64,000 nucleotides of DNA, taken from assembly GCA_018268995.1 (NCBI GenBank), contig JAFDVL010000095.1:1-64000 (forward strand), written 5' to 3'. Source of the DNA: Acidobacteriota bacterium. Lineage in GTDB: Bacteria; Acidobacteriota; Blastocatellia; RBC074. Under the pieces are notes generated by a model. That model was not told where the DNA came from. It did not search any database and saw nothing but the letters and a program-made list of their open reading frames with translations. Both the position numbers and the translations under genes were made by a program. The stretch's first letter is position 1. The number at the start of each line of letters is the position of its first letter. Of this stretch, positions 15,988 to 25,571 are shown piece by piece.

Positions 15988-18900
15988 TTACTCCCACCGC
16001 CAGCCCCACAAACTGCTCCGCCGCTTGTAGAGGCGCACGGAATGATCGTGTGCGCCAGAGATGATCTGCCGGCCATCGGGCGACCACGCGACGGCATAGA
16101 CGGGCGAGGTGTGCAGGCCGATGCGCGTGACGAGTTGGCGGCGGCTTACATTCCACAGCGCAATCGTTTTGTCATCGCCTGCCGAAACGACTTCGGTGCC
16201 ATCAGGCGAGAAGGCGACGGACTTGATGCGGGCGGTGTGTTGGCCGAGCACGTTCGTCGGGCGCAGTGGCGATGCCGTCCACAACTGCACAAGCTTGCCA
16301 TCTTCGCCTGTCACCAACTGTTGTCCGTCCGGCGCAAAGCTAACGCTGATGAATTGGCGCGGGCCGAGATCAACTTTTTCGCGGATGCGCCACGTCGCGG
16401 TGTCGAGTACGACTGAACGACCATAAGCATTCGCCGTCGCCAGTCGCGTGCCATCGGCGGAGAAGACCAAGCCGTAAATCGAGCTTGCACTGAGCCATTC
16501 ACTTTTGTTCCCCCAATCCGCAAGCTGCTGTCCGGTGGTGGTGTCGTAAGCACCATGCGAAGTCGCTATCACGCGACCATCAGGCGAATACGTCAGACAG
16601 TTCGCGCCTACATCTTGTTTTCCACTCGGATGCTTGAATTGCAGTCGTTCCCGGCGCTCGGCAATATCCCAGACGATCACCAATCCATCGCGGTCAATCG
16701 CCGCCAGCGTGTGGTTGTCCGGCGCGAAGGCTACGCCCACGACTCGTGTGGGATGGCCGGTGAGCAGCATCTCGCGGCGTCCGCTCGCGGCATTCCAAAC
16801 CATCACCGAACGATCTTCGCCCGCCGAAGCGAAACGTTGCCCGTCACGCGACCACGCGACCGCGCGCACCGGGCCGTTGTGTTCGTTGAAGCCGATGGCG
16901 CGCTGCCGCTCCTGCACATCCCACACGCGAATGCCGCCATCGCCGTGCGTCGAAACCAGCCAGCGTCCATCGGGCGAAAACGCCGCGCTCCACACGATGG
17001 ACGGGTAATCAATCGTCGTGATCTTCCGCCGCGTCGCCACGTCCCACAGGATGATGTTCTCCGAACCGGTCGCCGCCAGCCGTCCGTCAGGAGAAAGAGC
17101 GACCGCACGTCCGTTGTCCTGATGCGCGGCGAAGCGGTCAAGCAAGCGCCGCCGTTTGAAATCCACAAAGATGACATCACCGTGTCCCTGCACGCCGATC
17201 AGCAATGCACCATCGGGTGAGATTACAGCGTTGTTGCTTTCCCACACTAAGTTGAATTGATCTTCTATGGCTTGCCCCGTCGCCACATCCCAAGTATTTG
17301 AGAACGGCAGACCGGCGTCAGTGTGATAGATCAAATGCTGCCCGCGATTGGCAAACAGCAGTGTGTTAGCCTCGCCAACATAAAACGGAGTCTGTGCAAA
17401 TCTCTCCCAGCTTCCCACACGCCATAGCAATGTGGCATCAACCGGTTCGGGCTGCGACGCGGCAGAAGCTAAGACTTGTCCATCCGGTGAAAACGCAATA
17501 CTCACAACTTTGTCACGATGCCCGCGCAGCACCGCCTCTTTCTTCAACTTGATCGCATCCCACACGATTACCGTCTTGTCGTAGCTCGCCGTCGCAAACC
17601 ATTTCCCGTCCGGCGAGAACGCGACCGCCGCGACCCACTCGGTGTGGTCGGTGAAGGTCGCCAGCCGTTCGCGTTTGGCAAAGTCCCACACGATCACCTG
17701 CTTGTCTTCGCCCACCGATACCAGCTTTGCGCCGTCCGGCGAAAAGACTGCGCGCCGCACGGCTGCGGTGTGTCCGTCGCGCAATACCTGCTCGTCCCAC
17801 GTTTCTGTCACTGACGCCAAAGCGGCAAGCCCCAACGTCACCGCCGCAATCACGAGCGCCAATCCGCCCAAACGTCGGAACACGCTCCAGCGGCTCTGGC
17901 GCAGCACGGCGCGCTCCAGCCTGCCGCGCGGCAAATCGGCAAACCTCCCAATCGTCCACAACCCACCGAGCGGAATCCGCGTCGTCGGGTCTTCGTCGTA
18001 GCGCACCGCGAACTGTGTCAGCATCTGATTCGCGCTCTGTGTCCGCAACCGTTGCAGCCCCTTTTCGGCCTGATTGACGCGCAGTTCTTTCAAATCGTTC
18101 AGCATCTCGCTGGCGGTCGCATAGCGTTCCTCGCGGTTTTTCCTGAGCGCCCGCGTGACGATGCGATCCAATGCGGCGGGGATATTTGGCACTTGCTGAC
18201 TGACCGGCGCAATCTCCTCCGCGTCCATCAACCGCCGCAGCATTTCTTCGCCTTCCGATTGCCCGTATGGTCGCTGCCCCGTGAGCAGTTCATACAACAC
18301 CAGCCCGCACGAAAAGATGTCCGTGCGCGCGTCCAACGCTTCGCCGCGTGCTTGCTCCGGCGACATATAGCGAATCGTGCCGAGGCGCGCGCCAGGAGCA
18401 GTGAGCGAGGAAGAGAGGGAAAGAGGGACAGCGCGAGGGAGAGAAGGAGAGATTTCTTGCCCTATTTCTGCGTCCCTCCGTCTCGCTGTCTCTCCTTCTC
18501 TTCCTCTCTCCTTCGCTCCATCCCCCAGCTTGGCGATACCGAAATCCAACACCTTCACCTGCCCGTTTGCTTGCACCATAATGTTTTCGGGCTTGATGTC
18601 GCGGTGGATGAGGTCGGCAGAATGTGCGGCAGCGAGGGCACTGGCGATTTGTGTCGCGAAGAGCACAGCGTCGCGCCAACTTAGGGCAGACTGCGCTAAC
18701 AACTCGCGCAAGGTTTGCCCAGCTACGAGTTCAGTGACGATGAAAGAGAGTTTACCGTGCGGCGTTGTAGCTTGTCCGACTTCGTGAATCGTGATGATGT
18801 TCTGATGTTTGAGTGCAGAGGCTGCCTGCGCTTCCTGCTGAAAGCGCGCAATGTGTTCGGGGTCAGCGGCAAATTCGGCAGGCAGAATTTTGATCGCTAC

Positions 18901-19221
18901 TTCGCGCCGCAGTTGTTTGTCCCAAGCTTTCCACACTTCACCCATTCCGCCTGCGCCAATGTGAGTGCGCATTTCGTAACGCCCAAGCTGCGTATCGGTC
19001 AAATCCGCTGGTGGCTCGGTCTCCATTTGCGCGACAACCCGTTGCCACGCAGGTGCGGCCAAAAAATCGCGCGCTGTGTCTTCGTGCGCCAGCAACGATT
19101 CGACCTCTGTGCGCAAGGCCGGATCGCCGTTGCACGCCACATCGAGGTACGCTGCGCGCTCCGCTTTGGGCAATTCCAGCGCGGCGTTGCAGACGTCTTT
19201 GAGGTTCGGTTTGGTGTTCAT
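15988..19221 (-). CDS. Ser/Thr protein kinase with C-terminal WD40 repeats
   Basis: 1077 aa. Kinase domain at about 80-380: glycine loop IGAGGMGEVW, Lys111 in VAIKIL, HRDIKPEN with Asp208, DFG at 226-228, and GTIRYMSPEQARGE. A transmembrane helix follows near 453-472 (ALVIAAVTLGLAALASV). The rest holds about 14 WD40-like repeats, enough for two seven-bladed propellers, presumably outside the membrane. Between DFG and the GT-x-x-Y-M-S-P motif lies an extra stretch of about 40 low-complexity residues, encoded by an inverted repeat. The ATG at 19221 is preferred over an upstream TTG. The ECF sigma factor gene lies 167 bp upstream on the same strand, a common pairing that suggests one signalling unit. 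Confidence 0.93.
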   Translation of the reverse strand: MNTKPNLKDVCNAALELPKAERAAYLDVACNGDPALRTEVESLLAHEDTARDFLAAPAWQRVVAQMETEPPADLTDTQLGRYEMRTHIGAGGMGEVWKAWDKQLRREVAIKILPAEFAADPEHIARFQQEAQAASALKHQNIITIHEVGQATTPHGKLSFIVTELVAGQTLRELLAQSALSWRDAVLFATQIASALAAAHSADLIHRDIKPENIMVQANGQVKVLDFGIAKLGDGAKERGREGETARRRDAEIGQEISPSLPRAVPLSLSSSLTAPGARLGTIRYMSPEQARGEALDARTDIFSCGLVLYELLTGQRPYGQSEGEEMLRRLMDAEEIAPVSQQVPNIPAALDRIVTRALRKNREERYATASEMLNDLKELRVNQAEKGLQRLRTQSANQMLTQFAVRYDEDPTTRIPLGGLWTIGRFADLPRGRLERAVLRQSRWSVFRRLGGLALVIAAVTLGLAALASVTETWDEQVLRDGHTAAVRRAVFSPDGAKLVSVGEDKQVIVWDFAKRERLATFTDHTEWVAAVAFSPDGKWFATASYDKTVIVWDAIKLKKEAVLRGHRDKVVSIAFSPDGQVLASAASQPEPVDATLLWRVGSWERFAQTPFYVGEANTLLFANRGQHLIYHTDAGLPFSNTWDVATGQAIEDQFNLVWESNNAVISPDGALLIGVQGHGDVIFVDFKRRRLLDRFAAHQDNGRAVALSPDGRLAATGSENIILWDVATRRKITTIDYPSIVWSAAFSPDGRWLVSTHGDGGIRVWDVQERQRAIGFNEHNGPVRAVAWSRDGQRFASAGEDRSVMVWNAASGRREMLLTGHPTRVVGVAFAPDNHTLAAIDRDGLVIVWDIAERRERLQFKHPSGKQDVGANCLTYSPDGRVIATSHGAYDTTTGQQLADWGNKSEWLSASSIYGLVFSADGTRLATANAYGRSVVLDTATWRIREKVDLGPRQFISVSFAPDGQQLVTGEDGKLVQLWTASPLRPTNVLGQHTARIKSVAFSPDGTEVVSAGDDKTIALWNVSRRQLVTRIGLHTSPVYAVAWSPDGRQIISGAHDHSVRLYKRRSSLWGWRWE
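18403..18518. repeat. Imperfect inverted repeat read in frame in the kinase activation segment
   Basis: A purine-rich arm (18403-18451, words such as GAGGAAGAGAGGGAAAGAG) and a pyrimidine-rich arm (about 18475-18518) are roughly complementary, with CAGCG/CGCTG in the middle of each, around a loop of about 23 nt. It encodes the extra Arg/Glu- then Ser/Leu-rich residues (about 234-275). The composition differs sharply from flanking kinase codons, pointing to an inserted palindromic element that kept the frame. Confidence 0.65.
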
Positions 19222-19388
19222 AGCCAATATTCGATAAGGATTTTGGGACTTGCCGAAAATGGTCGTTTTGCGCGCCGCGAAGCGTTTGGAGTGCTGCGAC
19301 TTGACGTAACTTTAAAATGATTCACCTACCAAAGCGACGTCGAGACCGTCGCCCTTCAAGCGCTTCGCGTATTCAAGAGTGACCAGCT

Positions 19389-19967
19389 TCATTCAGTCGC
19401 CCCAGTCAACGCGTGCCTTAGCCACAGCTTTGCAAATTGCCAATCGCGTTTGACGGTGCGGACGCTCACGCCCAACAACTCCGCCACTTCCGCTTCAGTC
19501 AAACCACCGAAGAAGAGCAATTCCACGACGCGCGCCGACCGTTCATCTACTACCGCGAGTTGTTCGAGCGCCTCATCCAGCATCAACAATTCTTCCAGCG
19601 ATTTTTCTTTCGTCGGCAGCAGCGTTTCGTCCAGCGTGACTTGTTGTTGCGGGCCGCCACGTTTCTGGCAGTGATGCGCTTCGGCATAATTGACCAACAC
19701 CTGCCGCATCAGCCGCGCCGCGAAGTTATAAAAATGCAGCCGATCCTGCCATTGCACCTGCCGACAGTGCATCAGTTTCAGAAACGCTTCATTGACCAGC
19801 GCCGAAGGATTGAGCGTATGCCCCTCGCGTTCGTGCCGCATTTGCCGCTGCGCGATGCCACGCAGTTCGTGATAAACGCGCGCCGAGAGTTGATCGTAAG
19901 CCACCGGATCGCCATTGCTCCACGCCAGCAACAGCTGAGTGATTTCGTGCGTGTACTCAACATTCAT
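19389..19967 (-). CDS. ECF-type RNA polymerase sigma factor (TIGR02999-like)
   Basis: 192 aa. Region 2 includes HELRGIAQRQMRHER, NPSALVNEAFLKLM and DRLHFYNFAARLMRQVLVNYA. KRGGPQQQVTLDE and the two-Leu-rich spacer fit the Acidobacteria/Planctomycetes sigma family usually found next to Ser/Thr kinases. Region 4 ends with GGLTEAEVAELLGVSVRTVKRDWQ, the -35-binding helix-turn-helix. The frame extends to 20036, but GGAGAAGATTT before the ATG at 19967 sets the start. No anti-sigma gene is adjacent. The downstream kinase is the likely regulator or partner. Confidence 0.92.
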   Translation of the reverse strand: MNVEYTHEITQLLLAWSNGDPVAYDQLSARVYHELRGIAQRQMRHEREGHTLNPSALVNEAFLKLMHCRQVQWQDRLHFYNFAARLMRQVLVNYAEAHHCQKRGGPQQQVTLDETLLPTKEKSLEELLMLDEALEQLAVVDERSARVVELLFFGGLTEAEVAELLGVSVRTVKRDWQFAKLWLRHALTGATE

Positions 19968-20193
19968 AAATCTTCTCCACGCAATGCCGAGAGCCAGGCC
20001 GCTTGTCTCGTCGGGAGTTGAAAAAAAGTTGTGCAAACGTGTCCCCTTTCAGCCAAAGTTCCTGCCTTCAGGGGGGAAAGCAAACAAACGGCTGATGGCG
20101 GTGTGCAAATTGTCGGACAAGTGATGAGGTCTGCAATGTAGCACTGCCGTCTGCCGCTAGCAATTGGATAACTATATTCGAGAAAGAGGTGCT

Positions 20194-21837
20194 ATGTTTG
20201 CCCCCAAATACAAGTTTTCTGGACTTGTCTCAGGTCTTGTTATTTACCTAGCCGCTTTTGCTGTTTCTCCTCAGTCTCTGGTTCCTCAATCCAGTAAACA
20301 AGCGCAATGGAAACTGTCGCCGCTTGCGGGAACCAAGACAGAGGTTCCAGATATTGCTAATGCCCGCTTTCAGGAGTTTGGGGAGGTATTCTGGCTGGAC
20401 TCTGGGGAGGTTGTTTTCTGGGGGGCTTGGGGGAAACGAGACGATGAATGGGGGCTTTTTTCGCTCAGGGATGGAAAGCTTAGAATAATTTCCAGGGTTG
20501 GGGAAGCGGTCATTCCCCCTAGCATCCAGCAGATTCCCGATAGGAAACCGGACAAGATCAGCCTGCACCGATTTGGTCATGACCCCAATTGGAAAGGGGG
20601 ATTGCACATAAAAACGCCCATTCACGCCGGGAAGAACCATCTCTATCTTTCAATCGAAGAACTGTACCAAGGGATGTCCGGCCCGCGCAATTCTGGTGTT
20701 TATGTCTGGGATGGGCAACGTCTGAAAAAGCTCCTGGGGATAGATGGCGAGCTTCTTGGGATGGAAATGGGCGGACTGAAGTACGAAATGATCAATGGGA
20801 TGGTTCTGTCAATAAATACAAAAGGGGAGGCACTAATTTATTTTATGGGTGGGCCAAAGCCTAAGGGGCTGAATTTTGCAAAGTCAAAGGTTGGGTTTGC
20901 ACTGTATGATGGCTCGCAGTTGAGACCTTTGTTGACTTCAGGTGATGCGCTTCCTGGAATGGCTGGGGTAACTTTTTCAGATGTAGAATACAGTTCTGCC
21001 TATTATAGCCCTTGGTTTGATAAACCTCTGTCCGCTGTTTGGATGTCACCTGAAGCGACGCTTGCGGTCTTAAAGGTTTCTGGCGCGCCCTATAAAAAAG
21101 CCCTTTTTCGCCTCACGCAAGACAAAACGGAGAAGTTGGTCGCTGTTGGCGATCCGGATCCTGCCGACCCCAAAAAATCTATCAAGGAGATTTTATATAT
21201 CGAGGCAAGTAGTCCCGAAACGGTTGCTATCCTTGTTGAGCGATCAGACCGGGGCGGGTTGGCCTGGTTGCTCTATCACGAGGGTCGCCTCAGGCTTTTA
21301 TTTGATATCACGATGGCCGAGCGAGAACTTGGTTGGGATGGGTTAGGGCTTGGGAATCTCGCATTTATTCGGACTGACCCAGTGCAGGTCTTACTTGAGG
21401 CAACCGTAATCAAAACGAAGATTGAATGGCAAAATGAATACTACAAAATCGTCACGGTCGCTCACCGGAGTTTTCGCACGGGGTTTTACGTATTTGACGG
21501 ACAACGTGTTACGCGAGTGGATAAGGATACAAACTTATTCAATACCAGATTCCGTTGGAGTTTTGGTGATTACCCGGGCGCACTTCTTGAAGGAGTTCGG
21601 CTGGGTTGGTTGACCAATCTAAATAAGGACGTAACTCAAGCTGAATTCCAAAAAAATGTTACTGTAAATTTTCTAGCCTTTTCTGTGAAAGAAATGAATC
21701 TAGCGCCGCCTCCTGAATTCGCGATGGAAGACAATCGCCGAATTTCTGTAGCTGATGCCGTGGCTTGGAAGGGAACTCATCAGGCTATTGTCCGACTCAG
21801 CGACGGACTCCATTTACTTACAAAAAAAACAAGGTGA
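20194..21837 (+). CDS. Exported protein of unknown function, probable beta-propeller repeats
   Basis: 547 aa. Signal peptide at about 8-30 (LVSGLVIYLAAFAV). The mature part has repeating blocks ending in a display-like motif: LFSLRDGKLRIISRVGE, VYVWDGQRLKKLLGIDGE, ALYDGSQLRPLLTSGDALPG, LFRLTQDKTEKLVAVGDPDP, LYHEGRLRLLFDI and FYVFDGQRVTRVDKD. That is about six or seven units of 50-80 residues, consistent with a propeller. The pattern recalls proteins with N-x-x-G-x-x-AF repeats, but I cannot assign a family firmly. AGAGG before the ATG at 20194 decides the start. The next gene (84 bp on) is also a secreted propeller-type protein. Confidence 0.6.
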   Translation: MFAPKYKFSGLVSGLVIYLAAFAVSPQSLVPQSSKQAQWKLSPLAGTKTEVPDIANARFQEFGEVFWLDSGEVVFWGAWGKRDDEWGLFSLRDGKLRIISRVGEAVIPPSIQQIPDRKPDKISLHRFGHDPNWKGGLHIKTPIHAGKNHLYLSIEELYQGMSGPRNSGVYVWDGQRLKKLLGIDGELLGMEMGGLKYEMINGMVLSINTKGEALIYFMGGPKPKGLNFAKSKVGFALYDGSQLRPLLTSGDALPGMAGVTFSDVEYSSAYYSPWFDKPLSAVWMSPEATLAVLKVSGAPYKKALFRLTQDKTEKLVAVGDPDPADPKKSIKEILYIEASSPETVAILVERSDRGGLAWLLYHEGRLRLLFDITMAERELGWDGLGLGNLAFIRTDPVQVLLEATVIKTKIEWQNEYYKIVTVAHRSFRTGFYVFDGQRVTRVDKDTNLFNTRFRWSFGDYPGALLEGVRLGWLTNLNKDVTQAEFQKNVTVNFLAFSVKEMNLAPPPEFAMEDNRRISVADAVAWKGTHQAIVRLSDGLHLLTKKTR

Positions 21838-21921
21838 TACGACCGGAAGCGGTCTATCAATTCTTTCGGCGCAACTGTGTTCGCAGTGTTAGCAAACAAT
21901 CAATTCACCAAGAGGAATCAT

Positions 21922-24900
21922 ATGTACCGAAAAGAGCACATCTTCATGATCTTGCTTTCCTTTGCCCTAATAACACATGTCACTATCATTCAAACTGCGG
22001 CACAAAGCGGCGGCACATGTTCAACGCCAAGCTTCGGTGCCAAAACCGATTTTCAGGCAGAAAACGGCCTTCTCTTTCGTATCGCAACAGCGGACTTCAA
22101 CCTGGATGGCAAGCTGGATTTGGCGGTGACGAACAATGGTGTGTCTGTATTGCTTGGTGCGGGCAATGGGAGCTTTGGTGCAGCCACTCATTTCCCTACT
22201 AGTAGTAGCCCCTTGGGGATAGTGGTGAGTGACTTTAACACGGACGGCAAACCTGATTTGGCAACAGCCAATCGAGATGCGCAAGCGATCTCGCTTTTGT
22301 TGGGCAATGGCAGCGGTGGGTTCAGCGCGGCTACCAACTTCCCGACGGGGAATACAGAGCCAGGCAATACTGTTCTCGCATTGGCAGCGGGTGATTTCAA
22401 TGGGGATGGCAAATCCGATCTAGCCATCACTAATTGGTTCTCGAAGGTTTCAATCTTGCTGGGGAATGGGGCTGGGGGATTTGGGGCACCAACCAATTAT
22501 AGTTCGGGTATTGGGCTTCCCGGCTTCGTTGCGACAGGGGATTTTAACCAAGACGGGAAAGTTGATTTAGTTCTTGCCAGCAGTGTGGGCGGCAATATTG
22601 CCATTTTACTTGGTGATGGCAATGGCGGTTTGGGCGCAGCAAAAACTTTCAGCCTGAGCAGTCCCCAGTCTTTGACAGTGGCAGACTTCAACTTGGATGG
22701 CAAGTCTGATCTTGTTGCTGCGACTGGCAGCGGCATCTGGTTATTACTAGGAGACGGCACTGGAAATTTGGGAACACCCACGAGCATTAGCAGCTCTGGT
22801 AGCTGGCGTTTTGTTACGACGGGGGATTTCAATGCGGATAACAGACACGATCTTGCCGTTGCTAATGCTACGAGTGGTGCGGTTACTGTCTTACTCGGAA
22901 ATGGGAGCGGCGGGTTTAGTACGCCTGTAAACTATGTTACAGGAAGCCCGATAGGAATCGTGGTGAACGATTTTAATGCGGACAGCAAGCCCGATTTGGC
23001 AATTGCCAATGAGTCTATTGGGTTACCGAAACTCGTTTCCATTCTGCTGAATACCTGTGGTTCCCCTAAACTCGAAGTCACACCCACTAACCTGGATTTC
23101 GGCACCGTGAATACAGGCCAAACCAAAGACCTCAATCTGACGGTACGCAACATTGGCAATGGGACGCTCACCGTCAACACCATTACGAGTAGCAATCCGA
23201 ATTTCAGTGTAACCGCGCCGTCGGTTCCGTTTAATGTCGCGGCAGGGGCGCAACAAGCGGTGGCTGTGCGGTTTGCACCAACTACGGTGGGCAATCTGAG
23301 CGGCTCGCTGTCGCTTGCCAGCAATGACCCATCAAGTCCCACCACCGTCTCGCTCATTGGTGTGGGCGGCGACCCGTGTGCCTCTTCGATTACCCCGACT
23401 ACCCAATCCTTTCAGACGCTCGGAGGTACGGGCAGTGTGACGGTAACGATTGCGAACGGCTGTGCCTGGACAGCAACAAGCAATGCGAATTGGCTTTCGA
23501 TTACAAGCGGCGCGAGCGGTGTCGGCACTGGCCCCGTAAATTATTCAGTCGCTGCGAATCTTACAAACGCTACACGGACAGGCACTCTGACCATCGCGGG
23601 CAAGACATTTACTATCACACAAACAGGCTGCGGCTTTTCTTTAGCTACAAGCACGCAATCATTCATCTCTTCTGGTGGTACAGGCAGTATCAAGGTCTCA
23701 ACCATAAGCGGTTGTGCCTGGACGGCGACGAGTAATGCGTCGTGGCTCACGATCACAGCAGGCGCGAACGGGAGTGGTGACGGCGAGGTCAAGTATTCTG
23801 TAGCGACTGACCCTGCCAATGGTTCCCGCACCGGAACACTGACAATTGCGGGACAACTCTTCACCGTTTTACAGGGGACGCAGGCCAGTGGCTGGGTGCA
23901 AGTAGAGAGCGGAACCACCAATGATTTGCGCGGAGTTCACTTCCTCAACGAAAGCACTGGCTGGGTTGCCGGTCTGAATGCCACGCTCTTACGCACCGCC
24001 AATGGCGGAACCAATTGGATCGCCGTGTCCAACACTGGCGCGCCAGCCTTCTCCGGCTTTCTAACCGCACGAATGGTGAATGCGAATTCGATCTGGGTTG
24101 GAGGTAGCTATGTTTATGGACGAACACTGGATGGCGGTGTCAATTGGCGCGGTTCGTTTTGGAATCCCGGTGTGCGCTCCACTCACAGCGCGGTTGTTCC
24201 TCTGACACTGGATGAGGCGCTGGCAGTTGGCCCCGGCGTACCTATTCGTTATTCGTTGGACGCCGGATTTACGACAGTCATTACGATGACTTCTTCGCCC
24301 AGCAATCTCAATGACCTTTATGCCATTGATGCGGATCGTGCTTGGGCTGTCGGAGATTCAGGACGTATTTACCGCATTACAGACGCACGCAGCCCTACGA
24401 CCTTTACACAACAAACCAGCGGTACGACACAAACGCTGAATGCCGTTTTTATGCTGGATGAGAACACCGGGTGGGTTGTTGGCAACGGCGGTACAATTCT
24501 GAAAACAACGAACGGCGGTGTATCCTGGACAGCACAAACCAGCAGCACGACCGCGATTTTGCGCGATGTGCATTTTGTGAATGCCGAGCAGGGCTGGGCC
24601 GTTGGTGACGGCGGCCTCATCTTGACCACGACGAACGGTGGCAGCAATTGGACGACCGAAGCAAGTGGTGTTACCGCCAATTTGTATGGCATCTATCTCA
24701 TTAGTGCGAATGCGGGTTATATCGTCGGCGGAAGCGGAGTGATTTTGCGACGGTTGCAGTCTCCGGTGGCGGCCAGCGTATCCGGCGCAAGTTATACGAC
24801 GGGATTGGCACCGGAGGCCATCGCCAGCCTTTTCGGGCTTGATCTGGCGTTGGATTCGGTGGGCGCTGCATCGCTCCCGCTCCCTACCACGTTGGCTGGC

Positions 24901-25482
24901 ACGAATGTCAAAGTCAAAGACAGTGCAGGAGACACGCGCGCTGCACCGCTTTTTTATGTCTCGCCCACACAAATCAACTATCTCATTCCAGTAGACACGA
25001 AGAAAGGAACTGCTACCGTAACTGTGACCAGCGGCAATGGAAATTTTGCCGTCGGAACGATTGAGATCGCCAGTGTCGCACCAGGGATATTTGCTGCCAA
25101 TCAGGATGGCAAAGGTGTGCCCGCAGGTTTTGCTATTCACGTCAAGCCGAACGGCGAACAAACTCGCGAAGCCTTGTACCAATGGGATGCAGCTACGATG
25201 AAACAAGTGCCGAAGCCGATTGACCTCGGCCCGGAAAACGAGATGGTAAATTTGGAATTGTATGGAACTGGGATTCGCCATCGCAGCGCACCCTCTGCCG
25301 TAACCGCTTTGATTGGTGGTCTGGCGGCGATTGTGGAGTATGCAGACAAACACCCGGAGTATGTCGGCTTGGATCAGGTCAATCTCAAGGTGCCCAGGGC
25401 GTTGCTTGGCCGTGGCGAGGTAGATGTTTTGCTAACAGTTGATGGAAAAGTTGCGAATATTGTTAAGGTGCATCTCCGCTGA
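21922..25482 (+). CDS. Large secreted multidomain protein: FG-GAP, HYDIN-like, BACON, BNR-type repeats, TIGR03437 C-terminus
   Basis: 1186 aa with a signal peptide ending around TAAQS. In order: FG-GAP/VCBS repeats at about 25-375 (DFNLDGKLDLAV, DFNTDGKPDLAT and others, putative calcium-binding Asp loops); an ASPM-SPD2-Hydin-type Ig domain at about 378-475 (LDFGTVNTGQTKDLNL); two BACON domains at about 480-650 (CAWTATSNANWLSI, CAWTATSNASWLTI); YCF48/BNR-like repeats at about 655-940 (GWVAGLNATLLRTANGGTNW, GWVVGNGGTILKTTNGGVSW); and the Solibacter-type C-terminal domain at about 950-1186 (APLFYVSPTQINYLIP, LYGTGIR). It is probably a cell-surface or secreted binding protein; no catalytic motif is visible. 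AGAGGA before ATG 21922 decides the start. Confidence 0.88.
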   Translation: MYRKEHIFMILLSFALITHVTIIQTAAQSGGTCSTPSFGAKTDFQAENGLLFRIATADFNLDGKLDLAVTNNGVSVLLGAGNGSFGAATHFPTSSSPLGIVVSDFNTDGKPDLATANRDAQAISLLLGNGSGGFSAATNFPTGNTEPGNTVLALAAGDFNGDGKSDLAITNWFSKVSILLGNGAGGFGAPTNYSSGIGLPGFVATGDFNQDGKVDLVLASSVGGNIAILLGDGNGGLGAAKTFSLSSPQSLTVADFNLDGKSDLVAATGSGIWLLLGDGTGNLGTPTSISSSGSWRFVTTGDFNADNRHDLAVANATSGAVTVLLGNGSGGFSTPVNYVTGSPIGIVVNDFNADSKPDLAIANESIGLPKLVSILLNTCGSPKLEVTPTNLDFGTVNTGQTKDLNLTVRNIGNGTLTVNTITSSNPNFSVTAPSVPFNVAAGAQQAVAVRFAPTTVGNLSGSLSLASNDPSSPTTVSLIGVGGDPCASSITPTTQSFQTLGGTGSVTVTIANGCAWTATSNANWLSITSGASGVGTGPVNYSVAANLTNATRTGTLTIAGKTFTITQTGCGFSLATSTQSFISSGGTGSIKVSTISGCAWTATSNASWLTITAGANGSGDGEVKYSVATDPANGSRTGTLTIAGQLFTVLQGTQASGWVQVESGTTNDLRGVHFLNESTGWVAGLNATLLRTANGGTNWIAVSNTGAPAFSGFLTARMVNANSIWVGGSYVYGRTLDGGVNWRGSFWNPGVRSTHSAVVPLTLDEALAVGPGVPIRYSLDAGFTTVITMTSSPSNLNDLYAIDADRAWAVGDSGRIYRITDARSPTTFTQQTSGTTQTLNAVFMLDENTGWVVGNGGTILKTTNGGVSWTAQTSSTTAILRDVHFVNAEQGWAVGDGGLILTTTNGGSNWTTEASGVTANLYGIYLISANAGYIVGGSGVILRRLQSPVAASVSGASYTTGLAPEAIASLFGLDLALDSVGAASLPLPTTLAGTNVKVKDSAGDTRAAPLFYVSPTQINYLIPVDTKKGTATVTVTSGNGNFAVGTIEIASVAPGIFAANQDGKGVPAGFAIHVKPNGEQTREALYQWDAATMKQVPKPIDLGPENEMVNLELYGTGIRHRSAPSAVTALIGGLAAIVEYADKHPEYVGLDQVNLKVPRALLGRGEVDVLLTVDGKVANIVKVHLR

Positions 25483-25497
25483 AATTGTCAGTCGTGG

Positions 25498-25556
25498 CCC
25501 AAAACACGAAACCCGCGGGAGCCAAAGTTGCTCTTCCGCGGGTTTCGTGTTTTGGG
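25498..25556. terminator. Bidirectional terminator with a perfect 21-bp stem
   Basis: Arms 25498-25518 and 25536-25556 are perfectly complementary, with ACCCGCGG/CCGCGGGT in the stem and AAAACA/TGTTTT at its base. The 17-nt loop contains an extra GAGC/GCTC pair. It lies between the convergent stops at 25482 and 25572 and should serve both genes. Confidence 0.85.
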
Positions 25557-25571
25557 ACATGATTTGTGGTG

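Noticed and set aside
24358..25353. 331-codon open frame antisense to the FG-GAP/BACON protein gene
   Set aside because: It lies wholly inside a well-supported gene, and its product is Cys/Arg/His-rich without domains; it is a codon-bias shadow.
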